From: Nesterenkonia salmonea
GTDB lineage: Bacteria; Actinomycetota; Actinomycetes; Actinomycetales; Micrococcaceae
Reading direction: 5' to 3'
Assembly: GCF_005771525.1 (NCBI RefSeq)
Contig: NZ_VAVZ01000034.1
Coordinates: 1-41,483, forward strand
DNA length: 41,483 nucleotides
The notes under the pieces were generated by a model. That model made no database searches. It was not told the DNA's origin and saw nothing but the letters and a program-made list of their open reading frames with translations. Position numbers and translations under genes: made by a program. Positions 7,374-16,492 of this stretch are shown in pieces; position 1 is the stretch's first letter; every line of letters begins with the position of its first letter.

Positions 7374-8248
7374 TGGAGATAAGTCTGGTCACCGCCTTCC
7401 TGGGCGGTATGCTCGCACTGCTCAGCCCGTGTAGTGCTCTACTGCTGCCCGCGTTCTTCGCCTCCACCATCGGGACTCGGCTGCAGCTCCTGACTCATGG
7501 TGCGACCTTCTACCTCGGGCTCATCATCACGCTAGTGCCACTCGGGCTGGGCTTGGGTGCGGTAGGCACACTCTTCGTCGAGCACCGGGAAGCTCTCATC
7601 ATCATTACCTCGCTGGTCCTCATAGTCCTGGGGGTCATTCAGATGGTGGGGTTGGGCTTCGACTTTTCGAAAGCCCTTCCCGGGAATCAGCGCCTGCAAC
7701 AGACTGCCCATGAACGAAAAGGGCTTCTCCGCACTTTTCTCTTAGGTGCAGCCAGCGGCGTAGCGGGCTTCTGTGCCGGGCCAATCTTGGGGGCGATCCT
7801 GACCCTCGCGATCGCGCAGGGCAGCGTCACGCAGGCAGGGCTCATGCTCGCCGTCTACGGTGCAGGCATGGTGGTGCCGCTGGTGATTTTGGCTGCGCTC
7901 TGGGAGCGCATTGGATCCCGGTCGATGAGACTGCTCAGAGGGCGCGGCTTCTCACTCTTCGGTCGCCGACTGCACACCACCTCAGTCGTCGCCGGAGCAC
8001 TGATCACCGGTGTCGGGGTGCTTTTCTGGACCACCAACGGCCTTGTGACAGCGCCTTCGCTAGTGCCCAGTGAAACCCAAGGATGGCTGCAGACGATTAG
8101 CTCCTCAGTCTCTGGGCCCGTGGCCGATATCCTGATGATCCTCGTGGTCACCGCGATCATCCTCCTCGTCTGGTCTGCCAGTCGCCGTTCCGGCCGACGC
8201 CGCGCGCAGCACGAGACCTCAGACATCCCAAAGGACACGCAGCAATGA
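7373..8248 (+). CDS. ccdA: CcdA/DsbD-type transmembrane electron carrier
   Basis: A 291-residue integral membrane protein with about six to seven hydrophobic segments. The CcdA redox cysteines are visible: LLSPCSALLLP in helix 1 (Cys20) and GFCAGPILG (Cys134) at the equivalent place in the second repeat. CcdA moves electrons from cytoplasmic thioredoxin to extracytoplasmic thiol proteins, here most likely the DsbA-like protein encoded 1 bp upstream. A polar, arginine-rich tail after residue 268 is cytoplasmic. The next gene starts inside its stop (ATGA). Cytochrome c maturation is an alternative role, but no other cytochrome biogenesis genes are nearby. Confidence 0.9.
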   Translation: MEISLVTAFLGGMLALLSPCSALLLPAFFASTIGTRLQLLTHGATFYLGLIITLVPLGLGLGAVGTLFVEHREALIIITSLVLIVLGVIQMVGLGFDFSKALPGNQRLQQTAHERKGLLRTFLLGAASGVAGFCAGPILGAILTLAIAQGSVTQAGLMLAVYGAGMVVPLVILAALWERIGSRSMRLLRGRGFSLFGRRLHTTSVVAGALITGVGVLFWTTNGLVTAPSLVPSETQGWLQTISSSVSGPVADILMILVVTAIILLVWSASRRSGRRRAQHETSDIPKDTQQ

Positions 8249-9483
8249 CTTCACCAGCTCTGTCGCGCCTGCCCACCAGTGGGATGGGGCTCCTTGGCGT
8301 CCTTGGACTCATCCTGGTCGCCTGCTCCTCAGATCCGGGCGAGGAGCCCACCACCGGTGAGGACAGAACCCAGCAGGAGGCTGACATTGACCCCGAACCG
8401 GTCAGCGTCCAGTCTCTCGCCTCCGAAGCCAGCCTGGACGACGTCCACCTTCCGACGCATCTGACAGATCGCGTCACAGTCGATCCGCAGTGGGACACTC
8501 CGCCGCAGATTCACGACGACGTTTTCCTCGCTCCCGGCGAGGAGGACGGCAAACTCGTATTCACAGCGGTGCACGCTGACGGAACCACACTGTGGACCGC
8601 AGAACGTCCACTCAGCTGCTCCGGGTTTGCTGTGACCACAGCCGATGATCGGCCACTGGCGGTGCTGACAAACCTCACAGACGACGACGCGACGCAAGAC
8701 TCGCTCGGCACAACAACGGCCAGCGCCTACGACCTGCGCACCGGCGAAGAAGTGTGGGGACCTGTCGACGTCCCTGGACCTCATCAGGGTCCGGGCCTGG
8801 TGTTCACTGAAAAACCTGATGAGCCTATGGGTGAGTCAGGCCAGCGGGTCGCTCTGGACTCTTCCACCGGCGAGCGCAGCGAGCACGACGCCCACCTCGT
8901 CGGAGAGTTCTTCGGAACCATTGTGGTCACTGATGGGGGTGAGCTCCTCGCGTCCACCGGGGATGGAGCGAATGAGCTGTGGCGAACGCCCGTACCTCAA
9001 ACCTTCGCAGAGACCGAGACCTCAGAGCTGGTGAGCCCACCCACCAACCGACTGCCCCCTGGGAATGCGCTGATCGGCTCACCGGACGAAGGGTACGGGC
9101 TCTGGGACCTCGCACAGGGCGAGCTGCTGGCCGAAGAGTTGGACGACGCACTGTTCGACCTCATGGCGGAGATCTGGGTCGGTGTTCGGGAGGACGAACT
9201 CATGGGCTTGGACTCCGGTGGTGAGGAGATGTGGTCAGAGGTTCTCGGCCCGGACGCCCGCCTGCTGGGGGCGGGCGGTGTGATGGCCTATGTCCTCACC
9301 GATGAAGGGGACCTGAGCATATTGAACACGGTCACTGGCAGCATCGCGCTAGTCTACGATCCCCTAGGAGAGGGCGCCACAGCTATACCAGTCGGCTTCA
9401 CAGACAGAGGTGCCACAGTGGTGGATACCGGCACGGAACTCCTGCTGGTCACCGAAGCCCCTCGCGCTGAGAACTCACCCTGA
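8245..9483 (+). CDS. secreted lipoprotein with PQQ-like beta-propeller repeats
   Basis: A 412-residue lipoprotein. The signal peptide ends in the lipobox LVAC (Cys27) and is followed by an acidic linker rich in Glu, Asp and Thr. The remainder has repeated beta-propeller-like units (for example LFTAVHADGTTLWTA-type and DLRTGEEVWG-type strands) like the PQQ/WD40-like lipoproteins that act as scaffolds or binding proteins outside the cell. No enzyme active site is recognisable. It overlaps ccdA by 4 bp and ends the operon, so it may be the client or sensor of the thiol system. Strong acidity is seen throughout. Confidence 0.7.
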   Translation: MTSPALSRLPTSGMGLLGVLGLILVACSSDPGEEPTTGEDRTQQEADIDPEPVSVQSLASEASLDDVHLPTHLTDRVTVDPQWDTPPQIHDDVFLAPGEEDGKLVFTAVHADGTTLWTAERPLSCSGFAVTTADDRPLAVLTNLTDDDATQDSLGTTTASAYDLRTGEEVWGPVDVPGPHQGPGLVFTEKPDEPMGESGQRVALDSSTGERSEHDAHLVGEFFGTIVVTDGGELLASTGDGANELWRTPVPQTFAETETSELVSPPTNRLPPGNALIGSPDEGYGLWDLAQGELLAEELDDALFDLMAEIWVGVREDELMGLDSGGEEMWSEVLGPDARLLGAGGVMAYVLTDEGDLSILNTVTGSIALVYDPLGEGATAIPVGFTDRGATVVDTGTELLLVTEAPRAENSP

Positions 9484-9486
9484 ACG

Positions 9487-9501
9487 TCAGAGAGGCTCTG
9501 A
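9487..9501 (+). terminator. short hairpin after the dsbA-ccdA operon
   Basis: TCAGAG-AGG-CTCTGA, a 6-bp perfect stem with a 3-base loop 4 bases after the lipoprotein stop, followed by TCTGGGGTTTC. It may end the operon, although it is short and the T-run is poor. Confidence 0.4.
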
Positions 9502-9559
9502 TCTGGGGTTTCATCGACCATTTGTGGCCATGCCGGTGCAAGTCCGGCACGTTAAGAAA

Positions 9560-9633
9560 TGGAGCGGCTGACGGGAATCGAACCCGCGTCGTCTGCTTGG
9601 GAAGCAGAAGCTTTGCCATTAAGCTACAGCCGC
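9560..9633 (-). tRNA. tRNA-Gly(CCC)
   Basis: A complete cloverleaf on the minus strand. The acceptor stem GCGGCTG pairs with CAGCCGC, the D stem GCTT with AAGC and the anticodon stem TCTGC with GCAGA around the loop TTCCCAA (anticodon CCC). The T arm has the TTCGATT loop. The discriminator is U and the CCA end is encoded (9562-9560). U73 is usual for bacterial tRNA-Gly. It stands alone between convergent and divergent protein genes. Confidence 0.95.
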
Positions 9634-9715
9634 TAGACCGCCGCCATGCGTGCGAGTGATCCCACCGTGGCGGCGTGCTGATCAGTCTACATCGCCACGA
9701 ATAGACTCTGTGCAC

Positions 9716-10336
9716 ATGACCAGTACAACACCTGCTTCCGAGATCACGTTTGTCCCGCTTCGCCCTCAAGATGACGACGACGCCGCCGCACTGACCGATT
9801 TCCTCACAGCTCAGAGTTATCCCTTCCACGTCAGGAATCAGGTGAACGCTGAGCAGGTCCGCAGAGCCATCGCTGAAGGGAATTATGGGCGCAACCCCGA
9901 GCACTACACCTCCGAGGAAGCGGCGGACACCGATCACAGGGCCTGGTGGATTCTGGCAGACCAGGCTGGGGGCACGAGGGCCCTGTTGGGCGTCGTCGTT
10001 CTTGAGGATCTGACGGACCAGGCGCCACTGTTTGACCTTCGACTGGCGGATGAGCACCGGGGGCAGGGATGGGGGACGACGGTCCTACGCGCTCTGACGC
10101 GCCTGGTGTTCGATACCTACCCTGAGGTGGAGCGTTTCGAAGGCCAAACTCGCGAGGACAACATTGCGATGCGCAAGGTGTTTCTGCGGTCAGGGTTCAT
10201 CAAAGAGGCGCACTACCGGCGCGGATGGCCGGTAGAGGGAGATGAGCCCGTGGCCTCAGTGGCATACGCGATTCTGCGTCAGGATTGGGAGTCTGGAACG
10301 ACGACGACCTTCGAGTGGGAAGACCTCAAGGCCTGA
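9716..10336 (+). CDS. GNAT-family N-acetyltransferase
   Basis: A 206-residue acetyltransferase. The acetyl-CoA-binding motif A is visible as LADEHRGQGWGTTVLRAL (about 115-132, RGQGWG), and motif B as NIAMRKVFLRSGFIKEAHYRR near the C-terminus. The pattern resembles RimJ/RimL-like transferases, but the acceptor substrate cannot be read from sequence. The start is ATG 9716; upstream in-frame sequence runs into the tRNA region, so the longer reading is unlikely. A strong hairpin terminator follows the stop. Monocistronic by layout. Confidence 0.85.
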   Translation: MTSTTPASEITFVPLRPQDDDDAAALTDFLTAQSYPFHVRNQVNAEQVRRAIAEGNYGRNPEHYTSEEAADTDHRAWWILADQAGGTRALLGVVVLEDLTDQAPLFDLRLADEHRGQGWGTTVLRALTRLVFDTYPEVERFEGQTREDNIAMRKVFLRSGFIKEAHYRRGWPVEGDEPVASVAYAILRQDWESGTTTTFEWEDLKA

Positions 10337-10350
10337 ATCCCCTCGGTGAG

Positions 10351-10395
10351 CACCAGGCAGTGGGCGCTGACTAGCAGGAAACCCACTGCCTGGTG
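10351..10395. terminator. bidirectional terminator hairpin
   Basis: CACCAGGCAGTGGG at 10351-10364 pairs perfectly with CCCACTGCCTGGTG at 10382-10395 around a 17-base loop. It lies between the convergent acetyltransferase and hydrolase genes, so it probably ends both transcripts. No T-run, as is common for actinobacterial terminators. Confidence 0.85.
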
Positions 10396-10401
10396 GGCGG
10401 A

Positions 10402-11214
10402 TTACCGCGCCAGGAAAGGGATCAGGGCTGCGTTGAACTCGGTGACATGGCTGACATTGAGACCGTGGGGTGCACCGTTGATGAGGGCGAGTTCGGCGTC
10501 TGCGAGCGCCTCGTGCGTCCGTTGGCCGGACCCTTCGAAGGGGACGGTGGCGTCACTGTCACCATGGATGACCAATGCTGGAACAGTCACCGCACCAAGG
10601 TCTGATCTGAAATCGGTGTGAGCCCATGCGTCCATGCAGGCCAGTGCTGCGGTCTGGTCAGACTGGTGGGCCATCTGCACGGCCTCTTGGCGCTGCTCTT
10701 CGCTGACCACGAGGTCCTCCCCCACGGAGAAGAATCCGGTGGTGAAGTCCTCGAAGAAGCTGTCACGGTCCTTCTCCAGTGAGCCGCGGAGGCCTTGGAA
10801 CGTCTCATCATCCAGTGGTCCGTCGGGGTTGTTGCTGCTTTGCTGAAGGAAGGGCGGCACTGCTGCGGCGAAGACGACCGAGTGGACGCGATCCAGCCCG
10901 TGCCGGGATGCGTAACGGGCCACCTCCCCACCACCCATGGAGAACCCCACCAGGGTCACATCGTGCAGATCCAAAGAACGAATCACATGGTCGAGGTCGT
11001 CGGCCAGAGTGTCATAGTCGTAACCGTCCTGGGGTTTCTCGGACCGGCCGAACCCGCGACGGTCGTAGGTGATCACACGGTGCCCAGCGTCCTGCAGAGG
11101 CCTGACCTGCTCGGACCAGGATTCGGAGGCGAGGGGCCAACCGTGGATGAGGACCACCGGCCTGCCCGTACCGCCGGTGTCGTCAATGTGGAGTTTCACT
11201 GCTTCAGTGCTCAT
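10402..11214 (-). CDS. alpha/beta hydrolase, cofactor-free haloperoxidase type
   Basis: A 270-residue alpha/beta hydrolase. It has the oxyanion HGWP (24-27), the nucleophile elbow GFSMGGGE (Ser92), an acid in HGDSDATVP (Asp219 or Asp221) and the catalytic His250 in APHG. The long match to YDRRGFGRSEKP and GFSMGGGEVARY is typical of the non-heme chloroperoxidase/arylesterase subgroup, whose in vivo job is usually ester or lactone hydrolysis. The start ATG 11214 has a GGAAAC-type weak ribosome site. It stands alone; the substrate is unknown. Confidence 0.88.
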   Translation of the reverse strand: MSTEAVKLHIDDTGGTGRPVVLIHGWPLASESWSEQVRPLQDAGHRVITYDRRGFGRSEKPQDGYDYDTLADDLDHVIRSLDLHDVTLVGFSMGGGEVARYASRHGLDRVHSVVFAAAVPPFLQQSSNNPDGPLDDETFQGLRGSLEKDRDSFFEDFTTGFFSVGEDLVVSEEQRQEAVQMAHQSDQTAALACMDAWAHTDFRSDLGAVTVPALVIHGDSDATVPFEGSGQRTHEALADAELALINGAPHGLNVSHVTEFNAALIPFLAR

Positions 11215-11332
11215 TGTTTCCTCTCACACAGGGTGAATCGCTCACGAGACGGGCATCTCCGCCCCGGGACCTTCACACTATTGGGGGTTCCCGAATGCCA
11301 GGTGAACGCTTGTTGAACGGGCAGGCAGACGC

Positions 11333-12097
11333 TCAGTCCAACAAGTGCCGAAAATAGCGTTCAGGCGCTTCGAGGAACCGACGGTGAGACTGCACAATGT
11401 CCAACTGATCCCAGGTGGTCTCTCTGATGCCCCAGTCACCGAGCTCCAAGATGGTGGCGCCCGGAAGGGCCGTGAGCAGTGGTGAATGTGTGGCGCATAT
11501 GACCTGTGTGCCCCGGGACCGCATTCTGTCCAGGGCCGCCAGCCAACCCAGGGTCGACGTGAAGGACAGGGCTGCTTCTGGTTCGTCCAAGCACACCAGA
11601 CCCTGGACGAACTGCTCATGATCCAGGTGTGACTCCAGCAGACTGTTGAACGACTCCCCGTGGCTCATGAGGTGCAGGTCCGGGCCTGGTCCGCGGATGC
11701 CCTGCCGCCAGGTGTAGTAGTTGTGCATCGTTTCCGACCGTAGGAAGAACCCGAACCGCGGAGCCCCCGGTCCACGAATGATGTTCAGCCACTCCCCCAG
11801 CGGTGACTCTGTGCTGCTGGTGCTGGCTCCTCCATTGCGCGTTCCGCCTTCGGCAGGCAGTCCGAACGCCTCAGCGATGCCTTCAACCAAGGTGGATTTC
11901 CCCGAACCGTTTTCCCCCACCAGGAAAGTCACTCCCGCTTGGAATTCGAATCCATCAGGCCATGGGTGGCTCTGCTCAAGGAAACTGGCGACGGCGGGCA
12001 CCGTTGCTGGCCAGGCCGCGTGGTCAATATCCGCGTCACTGGACACGCGGATGCCGCGAATGGGTCGCTCATCGTCTAACCAACTCTTCTTCGGCAC
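11333..12097 (-). CDS. small AAA-type predicted ATPase (COG3910-like)
   Basis: A 254-residue ATPase of the SMC/ABC-like AAA type. Walker A is VGENGSGKST (about residues 53-62), Walker B is VCLDEPEAAL, and the following ATHSPLL gives the H-loop-like histidine. It fits the family of predicted ATPases of about 250 residues found singly in many actinobacteria; function is unknown, and links to phage defence or nutrient stress are speculative. GTG 12097 is chosen because the frame upstream overlaps the next gene. A TATCCT lies 6 bases before it, so the message may be leaderless. No ribosome site is visible. No nuclease partner is adjacent. Confidence 0.78.
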   Translation of the reverse strand: MPKKSWLDDERPIRGIRVSSDADIDHAAWPATVPAVASFLEQSHPWPDGFEFQAGVTFLVGENGSGKSTLVEGIAEAFGLPAEGGTRNGGASTSSTESPLGEWLNIIRGPGAPRFGFFLRSETMHNYYTWRQGIRGPGPDLHLMSHGESFNSLLESHLDHEQFVQGLVCLDEPEAALSFTSTLGWLAALDRMRSRGTQVICATHSPLLTALPGATILELGDWGIRETTWDQLDIVQSHRRFLEAPERYFRHLLD

Positions 12098-12134
12098 AGC
12101 TACAGGATAGGCCGCACCCAGGATACGCACCGGG

Positions 12135-12485
12135 TCAGCTGCGCAGAATCTTCTCCAGGGCTTTGCCCCTGGCCAGTTCATCGATCATCTTGTCGAGGTA
12201 GCGGATTTCCTGCATGGTTGGCTCTTCGATGTTCTCCACCCGGATTCCGCAAATGACACCGGTGATTTTTCGGCGCATCGGATTCAGCTCAGGAGCCTCG
12301 GCGAAGAACGTCTCAAAATCTTGCCCTGCCTCGAGCAGTGCCTCCAGCTGATCCTGCGTGTAGCCCGTCAGCCAGCGGATGATGTGGTCGACCTCTTCTT
12401 TCGTTCGGCCTTTGCGCGCTGCCTTGTTCACGTAGTGCGGATAGACCTGCGCCACACTCATCGTGTAGATCGGGTGCTTGGCCAT
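12135..12485 (-). CDS. DUF2200 family protein
   Basis: A 116-residue protein that matches the DUF2200 family from end to end: a start like [19 protein letters not shown], a middle [17 protein letters not shown], and [27 protein letters not shown] near the end. The family is a small cytosolic alpha/beta protein of unknown role. The N-terminal serine/tyrosine-rich motif is strongly conserved. A GGAGAGGAAC ribosome site precedes ATG 12485. It sits 23 bp downstream of the transporter gene on the same strand and may share its transcript. Confidence 0.9.
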   Translation of the reverse strand: MAKHPIYTMSVAQVYPHYVNKAARKGRTKEEVDHIIRWLTGYTQDQLEALLEAGQDFETFFAEAPELNPMRRKITGVICGIRVENIEEPTMQEIRYLDKMIDELARGKALEKILRS

Positions 12486-12508
12486 GATCCGTTCCTCTCC
12501 CTGGTCGG

Positions 12509-13537
12509 TCAGGTGGCAACCGGGGTGGTGCTGGCGTCGTCGTCATCTGTTTGTGGTGTTGTGGGGCGGCGTGATCCCCAGAATGAGGCCAGCAGGCCAC
12601 CGGAAATGTTGTGCCATACCGAGAATATCGCGCCCGGCAGGGCAGCTTCAGCGGAGAAGTGGGTGCCGGCCAGGCCCGCGGCGAGCCCGGAGTTCTGCAT
12701 ACCGACTTCCACCGAGACCGCGCGGCGGGTGGGGACGGGCGCTTTGGTGAGCATGGCGGCGCTGTACCCTATGGCGTAGCCCAGCAGGTTGTGCAGGATC
12801 ACGCCGAAGAGCAGCAGCGCTCCGGCTGAGGCTAGGACGTCCTGTGATCCGGCCACGACCGCCAGCACCACGTAGGTGATGCCCAGCACAGAGATCCACG
12901 GCAGGGCCGGTTGGATGCCCTGAACAATCCGCGGCAACAGCAGGCGGAGCACCAGACCACCGATCACGGGGATCAGCACAATCTGGACTATGTCCCACGC
13001 CATGGCACCGGCGGGCACGGGCAGGTACTGACCCGCCAGCCACAGTGCCAGCAGCGGAGTCAGCAGCGGGGAGAGCAGGGTGGAGATTGAGGTCATGGTG
13101 ACAGAGAGGGCGACGTCGCCCCGGGCCAGATATGTCACCACGTTGGAGCTGGTGCCGCCGGGCACTGAGCCGACCAGAATGAGGCCAGCTGCAAGAGCTG
13201 GAGGCAGTTGGAGGGCCCAGGCGATGCCGAAGGCCAGAAGCGGCATGAAGCCAAACTGGAAGGCCACACCGGCTAGCACCGGCAGCGGACGTTTGATGAC
13301 GAGTAAGAAGTCCGGAATGGTCAGGGTCAGGCCCATGCCAAACATGATGATCATCAGGGCGTAGGTGATGCCGGCGCCCAGAGGCGCAAAGGTGCCGGGC
13401 GCCAGTAACGCCAGTCCGGCGCCGGCGATAATCAGCAGGGGGAAGACTGTGACAGCAAGTTTTGCGCTGCGCGGGGACTGATCGGCCGGGGTGGACGGCT
13501 GGGTCTGAGATGCGGGTCGGTGAGCCATAGAGCTCAT
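12509..13537 (-). CDS. bile acid:sodium symporter (BASS) family transporter
   Basis: A 342-residue membrane protein with nine to ten hydrophobic segments. The BASS signature is clear: FGMGLTLT in helix 2 and [23 protein letters not shown]-type core with the crossed helices (about 118-140), then the second repeat [16 protein letters not shown] (about 288-303), which carries the sodium-site residues. Prokaryotic members import organic anions such as pantoate or other carboxylates with sodium. The substrate is not determinable here. It has a polar C-terminal tail rich in Asp and Thr. Sodium coupling would draw on the gradient that the Mrp system further right could build. Confidence 0.88.
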   Translation of the reverse strand: MSSMAHRPASQTQPSTPADQSPRSAKLAVTVFPLLIIAGAGLALLAPGTFAPLGAGITYALMIIMFGMGLTLTIPDFLLVIKRPLPVLAGVAFQFGFMPLLAFGIAWALQLPPALAAGLILVGSVPGGTSSNVVTYLARGDVALSVTMTSISTLLSPLLTPLLALWLAGQYLPVPAGAMAWDIVQIVLIPVIGGLVLRLLLPRIVQGIQPALPWISVLGITYVVLAVVAGSQDVLASAGALLLFGVILHNLLGYAIGYSAAMLTKAPVPTRRAVSVEVGMQNSGLAAGLAGTHFSAEAALPGAIFSVWHNISGGLLASFWGSRRPTTPQTDDDDASTTPVAT

Positions 13538-13670
13538 GTTCTGATCCGTTTATGCGGCAAGAAAAGCTGGCTGGCGGCGGTCTTAGCATGTGGACCACTA
13601 CGGATGGTCGCAATGATGTTTGGTCTTACCGGGTCGGGGGCATGTCGGTGCCTGCCGATAGCGTTGAGTC

Positions 13671-15017
13671 ATGGAGGCAGAGACCATGATTCCGGCACCG
13701 ATCCTGCCGGAACACTATGCGCATCTTGCCGGGGAGCCGGAGCTAGTCGAAGCCTGGGACCAAGAGGTCAGGCTCCGTCAGGCAGAGGCAGCCAAGCTGG
13801 GCATGCTGCTGGCGTACCGGTCACGGAAACTTCAGACGCACAGAGATCAGCATGCTTTCGCCAGGGCTGCGGTGGAAAAAGCTGTGGTGCGCGACGCCGC
13901 GATCATCCTCAGTGCCACTGAGTCATCCGCGCGTCGGCTTCTGACTTCGGCGGAGTTCCTGCAGAAGAAGCTGCCGCGGACCTGGGTTGCCTGCGGTGCC
14001 GGCAGTATGGATTTTGGCCGGGCCAGGAGAGTCGCCCAGGCCGCTGAGGATATCGCCCACCGTGATGACCTGTTGCCGATCCTCGATGAGGAAGTGATCC
14101 AGAAAGCACCAGCCATGAACCTTGCTGAGGTCGACCAATGGGTCAAACAGCGCATCCCGGAGTTAGACGCTGAGGCGTACAACTCGCGTTGCGAGAGGGC
14201 CCGCGCCAAGAGGTACGTGGCGTTCACCCACCATGATGATGGGATGACCAAGATTGATGCTCTGGTCCCCACCGTCTCAGTGGCATCGCTGGAGCGGGAG
14301 CTTTGGTCCAGTGCCAGGAAACAGACGGACGAGTCTGCTGAAGGTGACCGGACGTTTACTCAGCGTATGGCGGATGAATTTACTTCTCGGCTGCAACGCG
14401 GCACCACTGAGCAGCGTGAGGCAGAACGGGACCTGCAGCAGCCTGCGCCGGTCAACGCCAAGATCAGCATCCTGGTCACGGCCGACACTCTCGCAGGGCG
14501 AAGCAACGCCCCAGCGCTCAGCGAAGACAAGTCCTATGTTCTGCCCGCCTCAGATGTCCGGAGAATCGCGCGCGATCCCAGAGCCACACACGAATGGTTC
14601 GCCTCAGGGACAACCAGTGGTCCTGATGGTGAGGAACAGATCACCTCTGTGGTGCCGCTGGGTACGGGGTACCCGTCGAATGGATGGGATGAGGTTTCCG
14701 CATGGGAGCGCTCAGTAAATGCTCTCTCCAAGACCTCACAGGCCCGGTTCGTCACCGGACAGCTACGCGAAGCAATCCTCATTCGGGACAGAACCTGCCG
14801 GGCAGATGGGTGTACCCGACCAGCTTGGGCAGCCGATGTTGACCACAAGACTCCTCATGAACAAGGCGGAAAAACCGCGCCGGAGAACATCTGGGCACTC
14901 TGCCGGGCCCACCACATCATGAAGTCGCACGGACTACTGCCGTTCCCGGGGCACGACCCTCCTGAGGGTGACCTTCCGGGCCGAGTATTGGAACATGAAT
15001 CAAACGAGTCAGGCTGA
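13671..15017 (+). CDS. DUF222/HNH endonuclease-domain protein
   Basis: A 448-residue protein with an N-terminal DUF222-like helical domain (about 30-200) and a C-terminal HNH domain (about 368-425). The HNH parts are Cys376 and Cys381 (CRADGC), DVDHK with His392, ENIW with Asn406, and CRAHH with His414 and His415. Such proteins, the 13E12-repeat family of mycobacteria, occur in many copies in actinobacteria; they are presumed nucleases of mobile or intron-like history, with no settled role. ATG 13671 is used; ATG 13686 is possible. Its last 9 bp overlap the convergent next gene. Confidence 0.9.
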   Translation: MEAETMIPAPILPEHYAHLAGEPELVEAWDQEVRLRQAEAAKLGMLLAYRSRKLQTHRDQHAFARAAVEKAVVRDAAIILSATESSARRLLTSAEFLQKKLPRTWVACGAGSMDFGRARRVAQAAEDIAHRDDLLPILDEEVIQKAPAMNLAEVDQWVKQRIPELDAEAYNSRCERARAKRYVAFTHHDDGMTKIDALVPTVSVASLERELWSSARKQTDESAEGDRTFTQRMADEFTSRLQRGTTEQREAERDLQQPAPVNAKISILVTADTLAGRSNAPALSEDKSYVLPASDVRRIARDPRATHEWFASGTTSGPDGEEQITSVVPLGTGYPSNGWDEVSAWERSVNALSKTSQARFVTGQLREAILIRDRTCRADGCTRPAWAADVDHKTPHEQGGKTAPENIWALCRAHHIMKSHGLLPFPGHDPPEGDLPGRVLEHESNESG

Positions 15018-15482
15018 TGGTCGGGTGTGCCGGCGCTTATTCTCGCTCGTGACCTGCCACCAGGCGGCTGCCCCTGCCGCGAGCGCCATGGCAACCCGCG
15101 GTGCGGGCACGTGCAGCTTGCGGACCAGGTTCTCCGCAGCACCATCGGACCAGAAAGAAAGCCGCCAGCTCGCGTACATCGCGGTCCCTGCACCAACCGC
15201 CACAGCCGCCCGAGCCACCGGGTTGATCTCCGGGAACTGGACCTCCTCGGGGTTCTGACCCTGCAAGGCGCTGAGTTTGCGCAGCACTGCGGTCGGGGCA
15301 CCTGGGGTTGCGAGGACCGCGACGACGCCCACCGTGGGACCCCACACCATGACGTTCTTGAGCCAGGTCGGGTACTTCCGCGCTGGGACAAGTGTCAGCG
15401 TGCTGACAAGGGCGGCCTGACCCCACGGATCCTCTGAGAAGCGGTAGTCGGCACGATCCGGAGATTCGGATTTTTTCATCAT
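15009..15482 (-). CDS. small membrane protein, unknown function
   Basis: A 157-residue protein. After a charged N-terminus there are hydrophobic stretches at about 43-62, 89-106 and 125-142, with polar links. No family is recognised. It converges on and overlaps the HNH gene by 9 bp. The start is ATG 15482 (or ATG 15479). A stretch of charged residues (SENKRRHTRPSA) ends the protein. It looks like a genuine actinobacterial membrane protein by composition, but the role is unknown. Confidence 0.6.
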   Translation of the reverse strand: MMKKSESPDRADYRFSEDPWGQAALVSTLTLVPARKYPTWLKNVMVWGPTVGVVAVLATPGAPTAVLRKLSALQGQNPEEVQFPEINPVARAAVAVGAGTAMYASWRLSFWSDGAAENLVRKLHVPAPRVAMALAAGAAAWWQVTSENKRRHTRPSA

Positions 15483-15562
15483 GAATTCAGACTAGGGACG
15501 ACGACGCCGCCACACATCACCCCTGAGGATGAAAGGGAGGGTCAGCGGCGCACTCACCCATA

Positions 15563-16492
15563 TCAAGCAGGCGCGGGGGCCTTGTCAACGATCGGATCCG
15601 CTGAACTCTTCCGGCCACGCCAGCGCGGAGTGCGCCACTGGACAATCCCCACGCCGATCAGGCAAATGACGCCACCAATGATCGCCAGTCCTGGGGGCAC
15701 CTCGGAGAGGAAGATCCAAGCCATCACCACCACAATGGCGGGAACGCTCAGTGTACTGGCCGCTACTCGCCCGGCGGGGAAATGCATCATGGCGTAACCC
15801 CAGAAGATGAAGGCAATAGCAGTGGGCCCTACCCCCATGTATACGGCACCAATGATGCTGCCGAGCGAGGCCTCACCCACCTCCCCGATGGTCTGCGGGA
15901 TGAACGGCAGCAGAGCGACCACGCCCGCGCCGCAGGCAATCCAAGTGGCCGTCAGCGGGTCGGTGTGCCGAAGAGTCAGCTTTTGGATCATCATCCCAGC
16001 GGCGTAGAGCACCGCCGCGGTGAGGGCAATGAGCAGCCCAGCCAGTGAGAGTCTGCCAGTGGTTCCGGCGAAGGTGATCAGCCCGATACCCACCAATGAG
16101 ACAGCCATACCTGCGAACAGCTGGCGCGGGAAACCCTCCCCAAAGAACAGTCCGCCACCCAGAGCTATCAGCAGCGGAGCCAAATTGACCAGCATCGCGA
16201 TGGTTCCAGCGTCCAAGAAGTGACCAGCCCAGTTGAAGACCAAGGTATAGACGGCGAACCACACCACCCCGAAAGCCGCACCCAACAACAGGCCGCGGCG
16301 ACCAGGCAGTCGGAGCTTGCCCCGGCGCAGCCAGAGCAGCAGAGCGGAGAGGGTGATGACCCCGGACAGCAGCCGCAGAACAGCCAAGGGGCCGGGAGAG
16401 AGATCCTCCGCAAACGCACGGATGACAACGAACGACGAGGCCCACATCGCAACAGTGGCGATAATCGCCCCTACGGCCAGCTTCTTTTCCAC
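15563..16492 (-). CDS. EamA/DMT-family transporter
   Basis: A 309-residue membrane protein with ten hydrophobic segments in two EamA (DUF6) repeats (about 6-138 and 150-287). The first helix motif AIIATVAMWASSFVVIRA and the second-repeat start (GLLIALTAAVLYAAGMMIQKL) are typical of drug/metabolite transporters of the RhaT/YdcZ type. The start is GTG 16492 with a GAGG about 10 bases upstream. The substrate cannot be predicted; amino-acid or metabolite export is common in this family. It is divergent from the PfpI gene across 164 bp. Confidence 0.88.
   Translation of the reverse strand: MEKKLAVGAIIATVAMWASSFVVIRAFAEDLSPGPLAVLRLLSGVITLSALLLWLRRGKLRLPGRRGLLLGAAFGVVWFAVYTLVFNWAGHFLDAGTIAMLVNLAPLLIALGGGLFFGEGFPRQLFAGMAVSLVGIGLITFAGTTGRLSLAGLLIALTAAVLYAAGMMIQKLTLRHTDPLTATWIACGAGVVALLPFIPQTIGEVGEASLGSIIGAVYMGVGPTAIAFIFWGYAMMHFPAGRVAASTLSVPAIVVVMAWIFLSEVPPGLAIIGGVICLIGVGIVQWRTPRWRGRKSSADPIVDKAPAPA

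Noticed and set aside
9532-9551. Hairpin TGCCGG/CCGGCA as tRNA terminator
   Set aside because: A 6-bp stem is present, but it is short, lacks a T-run and could be chance; not listed as a feature.
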